The notes: a model not told the origin generated them from the sequence alone. Shown: positions 22,716 through 36,289, counted from the first letter of the stretch. The stretch: DNA of 64,000 nucleotides from Anoplopoma fimbria (GCF_027596085.1 NC_072458.1:17530433-17594432); one strand, 5' to 3'. Numbers and translations: made by a program.

Positions 22716-25700
22716 GTACTATATTTCATGGTAATACAATTAATGCTTGTTGAGACATTTCAGTCTGGACCATGGTGGCGGACTGACCAACCAACATTGT
22801 CTCATTAAAAAATCTCATTACATAAAATCAAAAGACAACTTTTCTTAGCACGCTGATGCTTTCAACGGCTAAATCATTTTCAATAAGAAGACCTACACCT
22901 TCTCTAGTACCACCCCAGGAGAAACTTTACATTGATGGCATTTCTAGTTCTAAATTGCTATGGGCACCAATATACTCCTAATGAAATAGAATGTGGCATG
23001 TTTCTAAAGGCTGTGACTGGAGTATGTCCACAGCAGAAGAACAGACATTCTTCTCCTTCTCTTTCTTTGATTACTCAGTGCCTGTTCAGGTGCAGCCATG
23101 ACTCAGACTCAAACATAATTGCATGTTTTTGTACACATCTGTATCACCTGAAGGTGCAGTCTGAGAATGAAACTAGAACAAACAAATACAGTCACGTCTA
23201 TGAATCTACTTTAATGATTTTTAGATGTAAATACAATTTCACACAATAGATTTTTGCACGTTCAGGGTCATATTGCGAGGGATGGATTATTTTCTCCACA
23301 AATTGATTTGTCTTGGCGTCATCAGCCCATTTACCTAATGTGGGAATAACGTGAGAAATGTGTGAGTAAATAAGAGGTACACTGGAAACGCCCAGTTTGT
23401 GTGCGCCCAAGGCCCTGCATACAACGTTTAACACTTATTCTGCCAGTTCAAGAAAATCCACATTGTCAGCATGGTGATTGTTCTGTTTAATGTGTACTGG
23501 AATTACTATTACAGACTTGAGAAAGTGCTAGCACCCTTGTCAAAACAACATTAAGGCCACAGTGAGTTATTTCCATGAAGCCTGATTAATAAGTGTCTCC
23601 CTGGGGAACACTCTGCCTACAGTGTGCTTCTCACAGATTAAAAAGAGATTCAACACGTTATTGCTTTATTTTATCAAGAATGATGAAACATGCAAATCAG
23701 AAGGCAGTCTAAAGTTTAAGCAAAGTTTTCTTTCTTCAATGGTTTGTGTTTGGAAACACTGGATTTCCAGGTGATTCCCAAAGGCCTACAGCCTTGTGTC
23801 GTTCACGTGCGGGAAAGCTCTCGGAATATACACCATGCTGAGAAACAGAGACACTGCTCAGAGATAAGGCATCTTTATCTGACAATTGTTCCACAGACAT
23901 AGAAGTCCTTGCAGATGTTGTGAAATTTAAATTCTGGCATGACTGAAAGGTGAAGCAGATGTAGAAGCACCGCACCTTAAACAGGATGAGCCTGGTTTAA
24001 TACAAATTGGGTATTATTTCGAAAGTTTTGCCCATCATGTTTATTGACTATAATAACATTGTAGTCGGCAATTGATGCGAACTGGGTTCAGGGTAAGAAA
24101 CACGATCAGACAGGTTGTAGTGGAATAATTTTACCCAGATTACCTAAACCACTTCATTTGTAAATTAATCTGAAAAGAGAGTTTGGGTAATAGTCTCTGT
24201 TTGCAACATGATCTCATCCTTACTCGTCATAATTTGCAGCTTGGACAGGTGGCCTTTTGCGTAGTATCTTGACGCTGAGTTAACGTTGTGTAATGAACGC
24301 TGTATTATTACTCGTTGGAAAACGGCAGTGCTTAGTTTAGGCAACAAAACCACTGAGTTAGGGTAAGGAAAAAAATCATGGTTTGGCTTAAAGAAAAAAT
24401 GCTTATAGCATAATATAAACTAGAGACATAACGTGATGTTACTCAGTGACGTAGTGTCACACGAAAAAAAGTCATGTGAAATAATGTCACTCAAGTTTTG
24501 CTTTCAAATGGTACATGTTTGTGACCCCCTTAACAGAAGTCCTCTGTTGTTTCACCCATCCACCATCTCTCCCTTCAAACCTAAGAGGATTTCTCGCACT
24601 TAATACTACGTCTGTTGCTATGAGCGTCTAATATTTACTTGGATGGGTTTACATTGGAGATAATTGAAAGCTGTGTACGTCTCATACAGATGCTTAAGGG
24701 TTCCTTGTGCATCCACATATTAATGTTTTGTAGCTTATCACAGCTATGGAGGCTGCAGTTTGTTCGCCACAAATGTTGTCTTTTTCCATATTGCTTAAAA
24801 TACCTGATTACTGAAAATGAACAGAAACCCAAAGATTCAGAATATCTCCTTTATGGGTTTGTAAGGAAGACAATTAGAACATATTTCTTGCTGTGTATGT
24901 TACATAACGGTGGTGCTTTTACCAACAGAAAGAGAAAGTTAAAGGCATAAAAACAGGAATTGTGATTTGAAACTGATACTTGAGCATTTTGAATAAAAGC
25001 CAGGAGAAGGACACTATTTTCTTCTCTCTGTCAATGTCTCTTTAGTCCTCCAGCTTGCAATGATCAACTTGCAGAGTGGTGTCACTTAGACAATGACTGC
25101 AGCAACAAGCTGCAATTGTCCTCAATAACAGGTCATCAAATGTGAACTGGGCTAATCTGGTTGAAACAAGACATGGCTCGGGTGCTCGGAGAAATGTGAT
25201 TTGTGCCTGTTGATGCTTGTCAACTCAGATCACAGTGTTATGCACACTGCTACAAAATAAAAAGTGATGTTAATGTTATTAAAATAAATGTCAGTCTCCT
25301 ACTGTCTGTTAATAGCATTTATTCAGCATTTGGTTTTTTACATTTGCTGAATTAAACAAGTAGCTGTTTACTTTCTTAAATTGAATCACATTTACTTTGA
25401 ATATTGCGTTTCCTTTTCCAGTCATCCGTCATATTTGAGTCAGTCTTGTTCATGCATTTGTACAGTTATGACTTAATTGTAATTAATGAATTTAAATATG
25501 GTGTTTTTCAGTTACACATTTAAAACAATGAGAGGCTTTAGACATTTTATTGAAAACAGCTTAGATGAAAAGTCAGGGGATCACCAAAGTTATTACAGCT
25601 CATCCTCTATGGACCATGAATGTCTGTACCAAGACATTTTGTAATTCTTGAAATATGCACGACTCCACTGGTTGCATAAACAGAAGTCTGATTTTATAGA

Positions 25701-26760
25701 TGTTTCATGTTTTTCAGACTTTGGAAGCTTCCTCTATTGCCACAGAAAAGTGATGTGTAGTACTCCCTGTGATGAGTAACTTCAAAATAGTGGTTTAAAA
25801 CGGTGGACTGCCCATAGAACTTCCCTTCCTCTGTCTTTGCTGATAGAACGAAGACAAAATACAGGGCCGAAGGTTTGTAAGATCTACAGTATTTCTTATC
25901 ATACCATACCAAGTGACCTAAATGTTTAATAGGTTTTAAGCTTGAATTATCCATGACAAAGCAGGGCGAGCTCCGCTATTGAGGTGATTCAGTTCAGCCC
26001 TGTACAATGAAGGGAATGTGTGAAAAAGTAGTCTGCAGTTTAGAAATGTCCCTCATAATTGTTATGCCTTTATTTTACACACAAGATCACTTCATCAAAC
26101 TACAGGAGTACAGACACTTTCAAAGGTCAATATTATCACATTTAATGTCTTGAGAGAGCATGTGCAAACTACATTTTATTTTAAATGTCACTCCAATTAG
26201 TGATTTATTACGGATTAATTATGGATTTCTACACCTTGTATAAACAGTGCAATGTGTGTGGAGAATAGGAAATTCAGACTGCAGAATCAACTGTTATAAA
26301 TGTAATGTGATATTTATAATGTATGTCCTTCAGTGTAGTCTTTGGCAATGAAGAGGCACTGTCTGACCTACGAGCCTTCAACTTGGAGGCATTTTCACAC
26401 ACATAGTTAAACAAGTCAATATTTAACATTGTGCGGCTGCTGCAGCCAGGGCTTAAAGGTCTGAGTTTTTTGAAGGCATAGTGGTAACTCATCACCTAAT
26501 CTTCTAACAATATTCAGTGTGGAAAATGTCTCTTCATTATTATCATATGCTCACATGCATGGCATTACAACGTGAAGACAACTATCACATAATGCTGCAT
26601 GGGAATCCAAGTGAAAAGGTCCATGTGACTGTGATTTGACTATCTAAATAATGTTAATCTCTGCCTCTTTCCAGGATGTTGTCCTCTTGCCTAACATTAG
26701 TCTGTACTAACCTTTACAGTATGTGTTTAATTTGATCCAGTCTCTTAGAATGGATGTAAA
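22716..26760. other. Intergenic, no gene seen; possible old repeats
   Basis: Mostly AT-rich single-copy-looking DNA. The stretch at about 24355-24520 (TAGGGTAAGG, CATGGTTTGG, ACATAACGTGATG, AGTGACGTAGTGTCAC) resembles a low-complexity family seen in many teleosts but is too diverged to call with confidence. No exons were recognised. Confidence 0.45.
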
Positions 26761-26762
26761 CT

Positions 26763-27010
26763 GGGGCGGCTGTGGCACATGAGGTAGAGCGCTTGTCCCG
26801 TAACCACAAGGTTTAACCACAAGGTTGGTGGTTCAAGCCCCTCTACCGGCAACATGCTGAGGTGTCCTTGAGCAAGACACCTAACCCCAAGTTGCTCCCG
26901 GGCGCTTCATTGCAGCCCACTGCTCCTCCGGGATGGGTTAAATGCAGAGAAATAATTTCCCCATTGTGGGACTAATAAAGGCTTGATTATTATTATTATT
27001 ATTATTATTA
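26763..27010 (+). mobile_element. tRNA-derived SINE with (ATT)n tail
   Basis: It begins GGGGCGGCTGTGGC, has a box A-like region (GAGGTAGAGCGC) and a box B-like GGTTCAAGCCC, then the GTGTCCTTGAGCAAGACAC core shared with the 9949 element. It ends in TGTGGGACTAATAAAGGC and a run of ATT units. A roughly 12-base internal duplication (TAACCACAAGGT twice) sits between the boxes. It is a different subfamily from the two SINEs above, judged by its 3' half. Confidence 0.75.
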
Positions 27011-27190
27011 ACAGTATGTCCAATGTCCAATTGGTTATATTTCTGGTGAGAAAACAACAAGTTTCAAAAGCAAACAGGAAGTTAGATAAAGACAGGTGTT
27101 TTATTTGCTGGGTTTACGGGACTTGTAGTTCACTGTGAAACCAAATTGATCTCAAACATTAAATTGATATTTATTCAAGCCAACAACCCT

Positions 27191-27227
27191 TTTTGTTTGT
27201 TTGTTTGTTTGTTTGTTTGTTTGTTTG
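27191..27227 (+). repeat. (TTTG)n microsatellite
   Basis: About nine units of TTTG. Confidence 0.9.
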
Positions 27228-27229
27228 GT

Positions 27230-30200
27230 GGAATCGATCCAAATATGAAAGGATGTTTGATTAGGAGTTTACACAAGCATTTGTGAAGCATCAGAAAACC
27301 GACGTCCTGTGTTTTCAGTGCTCAGGCAGACAGGGAAATTTTTTGGCAGGGGGAAATTAGGCGAGCACCACCAACTGGAGGAGCGCCAAATAATTGATTG
27401 TAGGCACCCAATCTGCTTTTAAAAAATTGTCAGTGATGAATAATGTCTGCATTTCACTGTCAAATACAATTTGGCGGAATCTGGCTGTGAGGTTAAAGAT
27501 GTCAACCAACCAGCCTGTACATTTTTTTAAATTTTATCTTCACAAACAACCGATTGACTTCAACCCTTTATCATCCACTATTTTATTTAGTTATCCATCT
27601 TTCCTAATCAAATGTAACTACAAGTGTGACTGTGGTGTGGTGCGAACAGCTCTTTATCTTGACTCCTCTGTTCTGTACGTTTTGTTCTCGGAGATTTTGG
27701 AAACAAAATGCACATTGTACAAATCCACTCTGTACTTTTGTGCTTTACAAAAGCTGAGCAAGGTTGACTGTTATTAGTGTTTAAAACTCCGTAGTCAAGA
27801 AGCTCCTCTTCACTTAAGTGCACCGCTCTCAGAGAATCCCCGAGGAGTGTTGCCAAACAGCGAAAAGAAAGAAATGCAAACTTGTCGTTCGAGCCTCCCT
27901 TTTGCTTCATTTTATCTCCGGCCAAAAATCACCATGGTTCACCGGGCAGCGTTTGGACCAGGGCCATCTCCTTGGTTTCCTAGATTTGCATGGCTGTCCA
28001 GACGTCAGCAACCCCCCCCCTCCACCCCTCCAACAGCTCCTAAATGCGTCAGCAGTCCTTCCCCCCCTCCACCCTCCCTCCTCCTCGTCCTCCTCATCTT
28101 ATCCACGCTGCCTCCCTGCAACACCTCAGCCGGGCTGCCACAGCACACTGTGTCCTTGAGGACTCACTAACTACAGGCACCCCTCCCCCCACCCATGCTC
28201 TCTCTCTGTCTTCTCATTCTCGTTCAATGTGTTTACATGTGCGCTAATGTAGCAGCTATAATCAGATTGATAAAATACTCTGAGTATTGGCCTTCAAACA
28301 CCTCAACCACAGGTTATCTCTGCTCAAATAGGATGGATTTAAATGATGAGCAGACGAGGATTACTTCTCAATCTTTTTAAATGTCTCATTAGCATACCTC
28401 ACGTCTGATGTTTCTATAACAGCAGAATGGTTAGCAGTGATGGCCAATCATTAACAGACTTGGGCAGCAGTGGGATACATGGACGTTACGCAGTTAAGAT
28501 ATAAAGGTCAGATTACCAATACACGAAAAATGTGATAACTAGCAGGATTACAATTTCAAAATACATTTCAAAATAAAGAATGATTGGCTACCATGCACGT
28601 ACGCACATATTACAACACAACTTCCACCATTATTTTGTAATAAAAGCAGAAAAAGGGAACCACATTACATTAAATTCTTCTTTTCAAGAGGCTTACCAGC
28701 GTGCAAAGATGGTTCGTAGAAAACGGGCTTCAAATTTATGCTCCAACAATTTGCATTCAGGCTAATTTCATTTCATTTTAAAGGGTACTGCTGCTGCTCC
28801 GAGTTAAACACAGCCAACACCAATGTGCCAAATAATTTGAATCCCTGTATGATGACAGCATCTTAACCAGCTGGAAGGCAATTTTTGCACTGCACTCTTC
28901 TTTTCAATCAAATAATGGCAACATTTCAACATAGACAATTAATATTCCTTTGATATTCAACTTGGATTAGGTAGCAAACCCCTTGAGTGTATTGAATCAA
29001 GCATGAATGTGTTTTATTGCTTATCTATTCAACTTTTTTATTTTTTCATCGTTTCTTCTTAACTCTATGGGAACACAAAAAGTAACACAAGAGGTTTACC
29101 CAACCTTAGTAAAAATAGGACCAAAACAACAAAAGGCTGCTGAAACACTCCAGGTGTCACAATAAATAAATACATTTTTAAGAAGAAATGATTAACAGAC
29201 TTATATTGCAGAAATGGAAGCCAAAAAGAGGCATACAAAAAAATAGTGTGGGCTTTTTTGTTTAGCTGAACTAGAAAAAGAAAGGAGTAAACAAAAAAAA
29301 ACAAAGAAAAGGAGAAGCACATGAACTGGCTTCCTTAGATAAAGGTTGGGTTGACAGAGCTCTATGAAGGTGCTCACAAGAAACCGAGAGAGTCATCAAC
29401 AACAGCAGCAACAGACAGGACAGGGAACACTGGTTCTGGGGGTTGATATGCCATCCCACTGACGATCGGATCACGATCAGGTGTGGTTGATCAGGAGCTC
29501 AGAGAGGGGTGTGGCAGAAACCCAGAGAGAGAAAAAAACTCTCTTCCAACAAGACACCAGAGGAAAGTCAATGGAAGTAACACTTGCAACATGTGACCCT
29601 AGAGGCCATGTTGATCCACACAGCTGTTTTCAGTTATACTGATTGATTAGACCTCTGCCCAGGTGAGCTGTGCTCAGAAATAAACAATGACACTTAATAT
29701 GTAAAACAATCAAAAAAGAGGCTACTTTAAAAGAAAGAAGGTCCTTTATGGCCAGTCTGTTAGTCTTTACTCACCTACAGAGTCCTGATAGAAGGTCCAA
29801 TCAGGCAACTTAACTGAAAACACTTGTGTCAGTTAATCATGGTTCTTTGAAACCCTCCTGGTTTTTATCTTATTATCTGAGCCATGTATTTTCTGTCAAA
29901 GTCTAAATACGAATGAAAAATCATCAAAATCATTCCCCAAAATGATTGTAATTGTCCCATAGACTTTTACATAACGGCTCCCTGGTTAAAAAGTAATGAA
30001 GGATTATCTTATCTTATCTTATTCCACCTGCCATAGTTATTGTAGTAGTTTCACACTGCAGTGGTTTAATGCGAAAGTATGTTCAGTTATCACTTCTACA
30101 TAAACACCTAACACAACAGAACAGGCCAAGCAACCACCAACACTGGAGGAAATTCCCGTACACCTTTCGTAGCCACAACTACTGAAAGCAATACACTGCA

Positions 30201-31800
30201 ATTCGTATAAATCCAACAATTAAAATTTGTATTTAGTCCATGTACTCGCCAACAAGAAGAATACAAATTGACAAACACTGCATAGAGTAGGTAAAACACC
30301 AGACACTCATCCAGGAGACCTCTGTTCATGTCTCATCATTGATTTATTTGTCACATAACTTCCTTATTTAAAGCCAACCAATATATTTTCCTTAAACTAA
30401 CTAACTAACTAACTGCACTAGTTGAGTTAAGCAGTGGATTTGTTTGTATTAGCCCAATATTTGACTATTTAAATAACAACGTTTATAATGTAAGCTCCTT
30501 AACTTTTGCCGATTGCAGTCATATTTCAAAAATCATAAAAGTGGTGTTCATTAGTGAAGATAATCTTGCTGAACAAAATGTTTAAGTATCATAAATGTTT
30601 GTTTTCCACAGAGTTTATTTTCTGCAATAATCCAAAACAAAATTACTCAAACAAGACCAAGTTCTAAGCAGCTTAGCGTGTGCTGATATTTGTGACACTA
30701 AGAACTGCATTCTTGCAATGTTGTATGAGCAGCTGATCACAGAGTTGTGCAGGAGAACTGATCTTATTAGTGATGCTTTGTAAATAGTGCTGATGTTTTT
30801 CAGACTGCTGAGGGAAGTCTACTTTTCTTCCATCTCTGTCGGTCCTTCACATTGTGTGTTACAAAGCTGCTCAGACATTTGAAAAGAAGTAGGCGCAAGG
30901 TCATCACAAGCAGCGGATGTCAGTCTATACAATGTAACCCACTCTCAGGAAGTTAAAGGAAAAAACAACGGCGTCTGAGCACTTCCTTGTTGCTGAAATG
31001 CATAAGGTCAATAGAGGTGATCATGACAAACCATCTTCGAATGATCCCGTTTCTGTGTTGGGGTTAGTTTGCCTTTCTTCACATTTATCTACCACTTCCT
31101 CTGAGTCTCCACTCACTATATGCTCGAACAAAACGTATACCAAGTGATAGGAAAATCATGCTAATTTAATTTCTTTGCTCTGGCTGGTTGGTGTCTGTGG
31201 ACAGAGCTTATCTTTTAGCTAACGGGAGACCAAGTTTGTTTAAAATGTGAAATGCATCTTAGGGAAACAACATACTTGATTATAACAACACATATGGAAA
31301 CAGCTGCAACGCGATCAACATTGTTCACAAACTTTGCATGCACTCGGTGGATTAAAGTGCATACCCATATATATACACTGTGACGACACACCCCATGTAG
31401 TCTCAACAATCATTTTTCCAACTTTGACATCACCATGTCCTTAGTTATTTATGTTGGCCAGGTTGTATTAATCTGTGTGGACACGCACAACTATTGCTCT
31501 GAAGGATTGTAGGATTTGCGGGATTAAGCGGACGTGTTAAAGGTACGGTTTGTACATTTCTGGAAACACATTTTTGTTTTATTTGTTGAAATTATGTTTA
31601 CATCCCAAAAGCAATTGATAAATGAAATGCTCTGAACAAAAAACATTCGATGTCTGTGGCTATTGCAGAACAGTAATAAGCCCGTCCAATTATTTCGCTC
31701 TGCCCTAATGTAATAATTATACAGGCCACCTGTCTGTCTACTAGCCTGCCTGTCTACCTGCGCACATTCTGACTGCTCACTCATTGTGCATCACCGGAGT
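27230..31800. other. Intergenic, no gene seen
   Basis: No supported gene. A pyrimidine-rich, GC-richer patch at about 27990-28200 makes overlapping open frames of low complexity (Pro/Ser/Leu runs) and is not believed to code. Short tandem repeats occur at 30001-30022 (CTTAT) and 30396-30414 (AACT). Confidence 0.5.
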
Positions 31801-31847
31801 CCTCCACAAGTTGCTAAATTGTCAGCTAAATTGTCAGCTGTGTGTTA

Positions 31848-31900
31848 AGCCACTCCCCCAAAATGATCATGATCATAGTGATAATTCTGGGGGAGTGGCT
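31848..31900. repeat. Imperfect inverted repeat (13-bp perfect outer arms)
   Basis: AGCCACTCCCCCA at 31848-31860 is the exact reverse complement of 31888-31900. The inner sequence continues to pair imperfectly (AAATGATCA against TGATAATTC). Just upstream, 31813-31839 holds a tandem duplication of GCTAAATTGTCA. Confidence 0.85.
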
Positions 31901-32184
31901 AAAGAGGGTTTGTTAGATTTAGAAAAATTTTGATCTAGAGCTGTTAGCTACCTTCATTGGAAAAGAGTTGGCCACACTGGGCTGTTTTTTTTTGGTTGGA
32001 TAATTTTTTTAAATCTAGTTTCTCAAGATTAACATCAATATCTTTAAAGCTGCTAGACATTTAAAACATTCTGGGTTGGACTAATCTCTGTAGCTAGCAT
32101 CTTGATTGTTTAGCTTGTCTTTGTGGCGAACTAGTCAACCAACTTATTCCCTTGTGAGGGTAAAATGGATAGGTGTGGCTGTCT

Positions 32185-32210
32185 GGATGGATGGATGGAT
32201 GGATGGATGT
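32185..32210 (+). repeat. (GGAT)n microsatellite
   Basis: About six units of GGAT. Confidence 0.9.
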
Positions 32211-32490
32211 AGTCATCTGACCACAGATTGTTTTTCTTTAGATCGATACCACTGTTTTGAGGCAAACCATCCACTTTTCCTCCAGCAATCTTTACATCTA
32301 TGTAATCTTTACTAGAGCTGATAGCCTTTTTTACTTGTGAAACATCAAGCAACAATCGCACCTAAATAACAAATTGATGTTTGATTCAATAGTTCAGTAA
32401 GCAAGCAGCTTTAAGATCTGCTTCCTGTTGTTGAGTCAAGCTCTCTCCCCTGCTCCCAGTGTGCAAAGAAAAGGCTCTTTATTGACACAG

Positions 32491-32494
<4 letters not shown>

Positions 32495-32542
<48 letters not shown>
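32495..32542 (+). repeat. A48 homopolymer
   Basis: An uninterrupted run of 48 A. No AATAAA just upstream and no flanking duplication were seen, so a processed pseudogene or LINE tail is not supported. Confidence 0.95.
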
Positions 32543-32544
<2 letters not shown>

Positions 32545-33071
32545 CTTGTCAAATGTGATGTGAAGCAGTCAATCCCCCGACTCCACTCCAACCGCCTCAG
32601 CTGAGAAGCCTGATTGTCTCAGGAGCTCTGTTCTGTAAACAGGCATCCCTATAGAAGCCAGGCAACCAGGCAACCAGGCGGCCAGTGTTGGGACATAAAG
32701 AAAAAACAGAAAAGAAACAGAAAAATACAGAAGACAGGAAAAGGAGCATCCCTGCGAGAACGTCTGGCTAAAAATATATCCTCTCGTTGCCTCTCCAAGG
32801 TCACTCTGTCATTTTGATTTGATTGGAACACTGCAGCTACAGCCATCTTCCTCCTGAGCCTCACTAACAAGCATGGCATTACTCTGCCAGCTATTGCTCA
32901 AACGTCTTCTCTCTCTGAAGCAGTCATTATCCTCTTTGATTAATTTGCTTCCTTGCTCTAACCATAATGCATGTCATCTGTTGACCAGGTAAACTGGAGG
33001 ACAACTGACGAAGTGAATTATTTGCAGAATACTGCAGACTTTATACTGTCAATCTAATAAACCGATGTAAC

Positions 33072-33111
33072 TGTGCCTAATTAAACACATCTGTGTGTTT
33101 AATTAGGCACA
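33072..33111. repeat. Perfect 18-bp inverted repeat with 4-nt loop
   Basis: TGTGCCTAATTAAACACA, loop TCTG, then the exact reverse complement. All 18 pairs match. Each arm carries a TAATTA homeodomain-type core. Confidence 0.9.
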
Positions 33112-33114
33112 AAC

Positions 33115-35340
33115 ATCACTCTTGTTCTAGGACAACTGATGCACAGCATGCAGAATCTATTCCTGTGTCAGTATTATGGACATCCGTCTCATGACATAGT
33201 GTTACATGAGGACAGAATTGCAAGGGAACTAACAAATGCATGTTTACACTGGTGGCTGTTTGCCTTCTGGTGATCATCGGCTGCAGGTCATAGTCTACCT
33301 GGAGTTTTATTGAACGCATCACCTTGTAAATATATGGGCGGTTTGCTCGGCTGACTCACTGTTGCCATAAGAGAATGTTTCTAACATTTAAAAAGCTTTG
33401 ACACTCCTGTGTAAATATTAGTAGAGAAACAGGGCTGCACACACTGGGAGAAAAATAAGCTTCCAAAAGTGATTAAATAATAACTGAAATGCAAGCCTCT
33501 GTTGAGTGGACGTGTTCGACATCTGCAGACCCATGTGACCGTAAAAACGGTAGCCGATAGCATGTGCAGCACAGTGAGATATAGACGCTCCGGCTTGTAG
33601 AAGACGGGGGTTTCTCAGATATTTCCTGGAGGCGTGATACACATGTTGACTCAGGCATATAAATGCACGCAGCTGGTGCAGAGGAACTACCCTAATTTTA
33701 TGATAAATCTGAAAACAAAAAGTTGCTGTTCATGCATTTCTTTTTAAAGACAGGTCAGCTTAGTCACAGGTGACACATACAAAACAGGAAAGGTATTACT
33801 CAACAATCTAAACATACTGTATGTGGAGCTTTCCCCTGCTTTATGCACATGTGGCATGACTCAGACACGTGTACACACACAAAAATGCACGTACACACAC
33901 TGACTGTCACTGTTGTCACAAACCGATTGTCTCTCTTCAAGGCTGCATATTTAGTTGAGAAGGTGCTGTGATCGTGAATTCGTGAGGAAGATTTCTTAGT
34001 TAATCTATTACTGCCTAAGTACTCTTGAACTAGATCCAATGTATACAATCTTGGGAAGCCTTTTTACATTTGCTACAGCTACTGTGAGAAACCACAAAAG
34101 GCATTCATTTCCCTTGTGTGTCTTCTCTAAACATGTGAAAGCTCCATTCAGATAGTACATGTGTATCTAAAGGTTTAATGTCTGCATTTACGATTCCTCC
34201 GCTATGATGACGCAAGGCCACAAGGACAACAAAGCCCAATGTGACGCTCGGCGTGTGGGCAGGCTGGGAGGAGGGAAGTAGGGTTTTTGCATGGTAAGAA
34301 GACTTAGTCAGCCACCCCCGTGCAGCTTAGCTGGCTGATCGACACTAACTCACAGCTGCTGCTGCTGCTGCTGCCGTGGTCATAGTTATGCTTGAGCTAA
34401 GTCAACCGCACAAATAAAACATGGGAGATAAGAAGAAGAAAAAAAAATCCTCCACAGATATTTGACGCAGGGCTGAAAGAAGAAAAGAACCGGATATGTG
34501 ACATGAAACTCAAATCAGAAAGGGGAAGCAGGCTAAGAACTGAGTCGTATAGATTGAAAAAGTGAAACAAGGTCTCACGTCTCTGAATGTAAAATGTTTG
34601 CTAAACAAAACCCTGTAATAATCTGATGTAGAAGTTTTTGACCTTTAGAACTAAGACTAAAGAAACAAAGAAACAAAAAAAAATCTAATTGCAAATCACA
34701 TTATCATAAATAAAATACAACAATACAGGTTTTGTCTACTTGTGTTTGCCACAGTTTACCCCTAAAGTTTAATTCCTCAATTTGTTCCCATAAATTCATG
34801 AGTATCTGGAGGAAATTGTTGGCAAATACCATTTAATGCAAGGACTTGTTGTTGAATTGACCCTCGCCCTGAATGGAAAGTACTGGTGCATGTTCTGAAT
34901 GGATGTGTGCTGTAGATAAATGGACAGGCAGGGACCCTGGCAGGAGAACACAGAGCAGGCAGATTCATGGCCAGACAGTAGAAATCTGTCAGCCTCCTGG
35001 CAACGTGAGAGGACACCTGGAGGTAACGCGAGCAGCCCTCCCCAACCCGCACCTCCTCATGCCTCGCTTTCTCCTCCTTGCTCTTCATCTCTCTGTCCCA
35101 TCCCCCTCCCACCTCCTCCTCGTGACTCATCACCAGAACCTTAATCACCAATGAGTGGGCACTGCCTCCCCTTTCCATGAGGCAGAAGTGCAGAGGTAAA
35201 AAAAACTGTGATGATACTCTGTTGCCCCCTGCTGGACGCCCCAACACGTCGCTTTGAGACCCACATGGCCGAGAGGTTTGTGCTGGTTTTCAGGAGGGAG
35301 ATCACAGTAGCTGTAAGGAGCTTCCTGTCTGAATGTATGC
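33115..35340. other. Intergenic, no supported gene
   Basis: No recognisable protein. A (CTG)6 run is at 34356-34373. A GC-richer segment at 34870-35330 gives open frames on both strands without family resemblance, and they are not accepted as genes. Confidence 0.5.
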
Positions 35341-35341
35341 A

Positions 35342-35765
35342 CTTTAAAGGGGCACTTTACCAATTTTACATGTCAAAGTTAAATTACTAGTAACATACTA
35401 TTTGGCCTGTAAAGTTGTAAAGCTCTTTTTACTCTGAAAAAAGTGACTATGATGATCACTTCAGGGTTTCTTTGTCAATTTTTACCAAATGATGTCATCG
35501 AGGTTATCGCAGATTGGGCTTGGAGATATATTTTTCACACAAAACAGCTGTTAGAAAATAGTGGTATAGAGTTTGAAAGTCATGACATTTATCAGGCAAG
35601 GAGGATCCAACTAAAATCTCCACTTAGATGCATTGTGGGAAGTGTAGTCAGTGTTTTTAGAGCTTTTAGAGCAAAATGTTTGGATATCTTGGCTTCAATC
35701 AGTCTTATTTAAATTCTCCAACTATATGGAAACTTAATTTCAGGAGAACTCTTTTAAAGCAGCAT
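35342..35765. repeat. Dispersed repeat fragment (AAAGGGGCACTTTACCAATTTTACA)
   Basis: The order GGGGCACTTTACCAATTTTACA, AAATGATGTCATCGAGG, GCATTGTGGGAAGTGTAGTC resembles, from memory, a non-autonomous element common in percomorph genomes. It has no coding capacity and approximate borders. Confidence 0.4.
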
Positions 35766-36289
35766 ATTGAGATTTTTTCATTAAAAAACTTTATATCAAA
35801 TGTGAGTTGTTGACTCTTCCATGGATGGATTTTAAGATACTTAGATTTATTGGCTCTCTATTAGTTTTAGTCTTAGCAATGTCTCAACTAAATATGTGAG
35901 CATATAACCGCTTGGTGTTCCATTATGTAAACCTCTAACATTGTCAGTCAGGGTTTGGTGCTGGATAGGTACAGTGGATTAATTAGAACTTTCTTTTGTC
36001 ACTAAAAAAAGCTGAATGCTGCTGAAAACGAGAAGGAAAAACTAAAACAATGAGCTAGACAGAGACTGAAAAAGTTCTGTTTAACTGAGATGAAATGTAG
36101 AGTCGGTGATAATTCTGTGTTGATTTCTTCAATACCAGCAACACCATTAACACTATACACGATTGCTTGATCCATTGATTATGTAAAAGTATTATTTGGT
36201 AAAGCTTTATGTAAAGTGTTAGTGAGACATTAGAGTGTGTTTGAGTAACAACTCTTAGACAGAGACTGTGCTTTTCTTTGCTTTTTGAG

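Noticed and set aside
27818..28170. Overlapping open frames of 107-113 codons
   Set aside because: Pro/Ser-rich low complexity from a CT-rich tract; no domain.
34777..35247. 156-codon minus-strand open frame
   Set aside because: No recognisable domain, an overlapping open frame on the other strand, and composition explained by the GC-rich patch.
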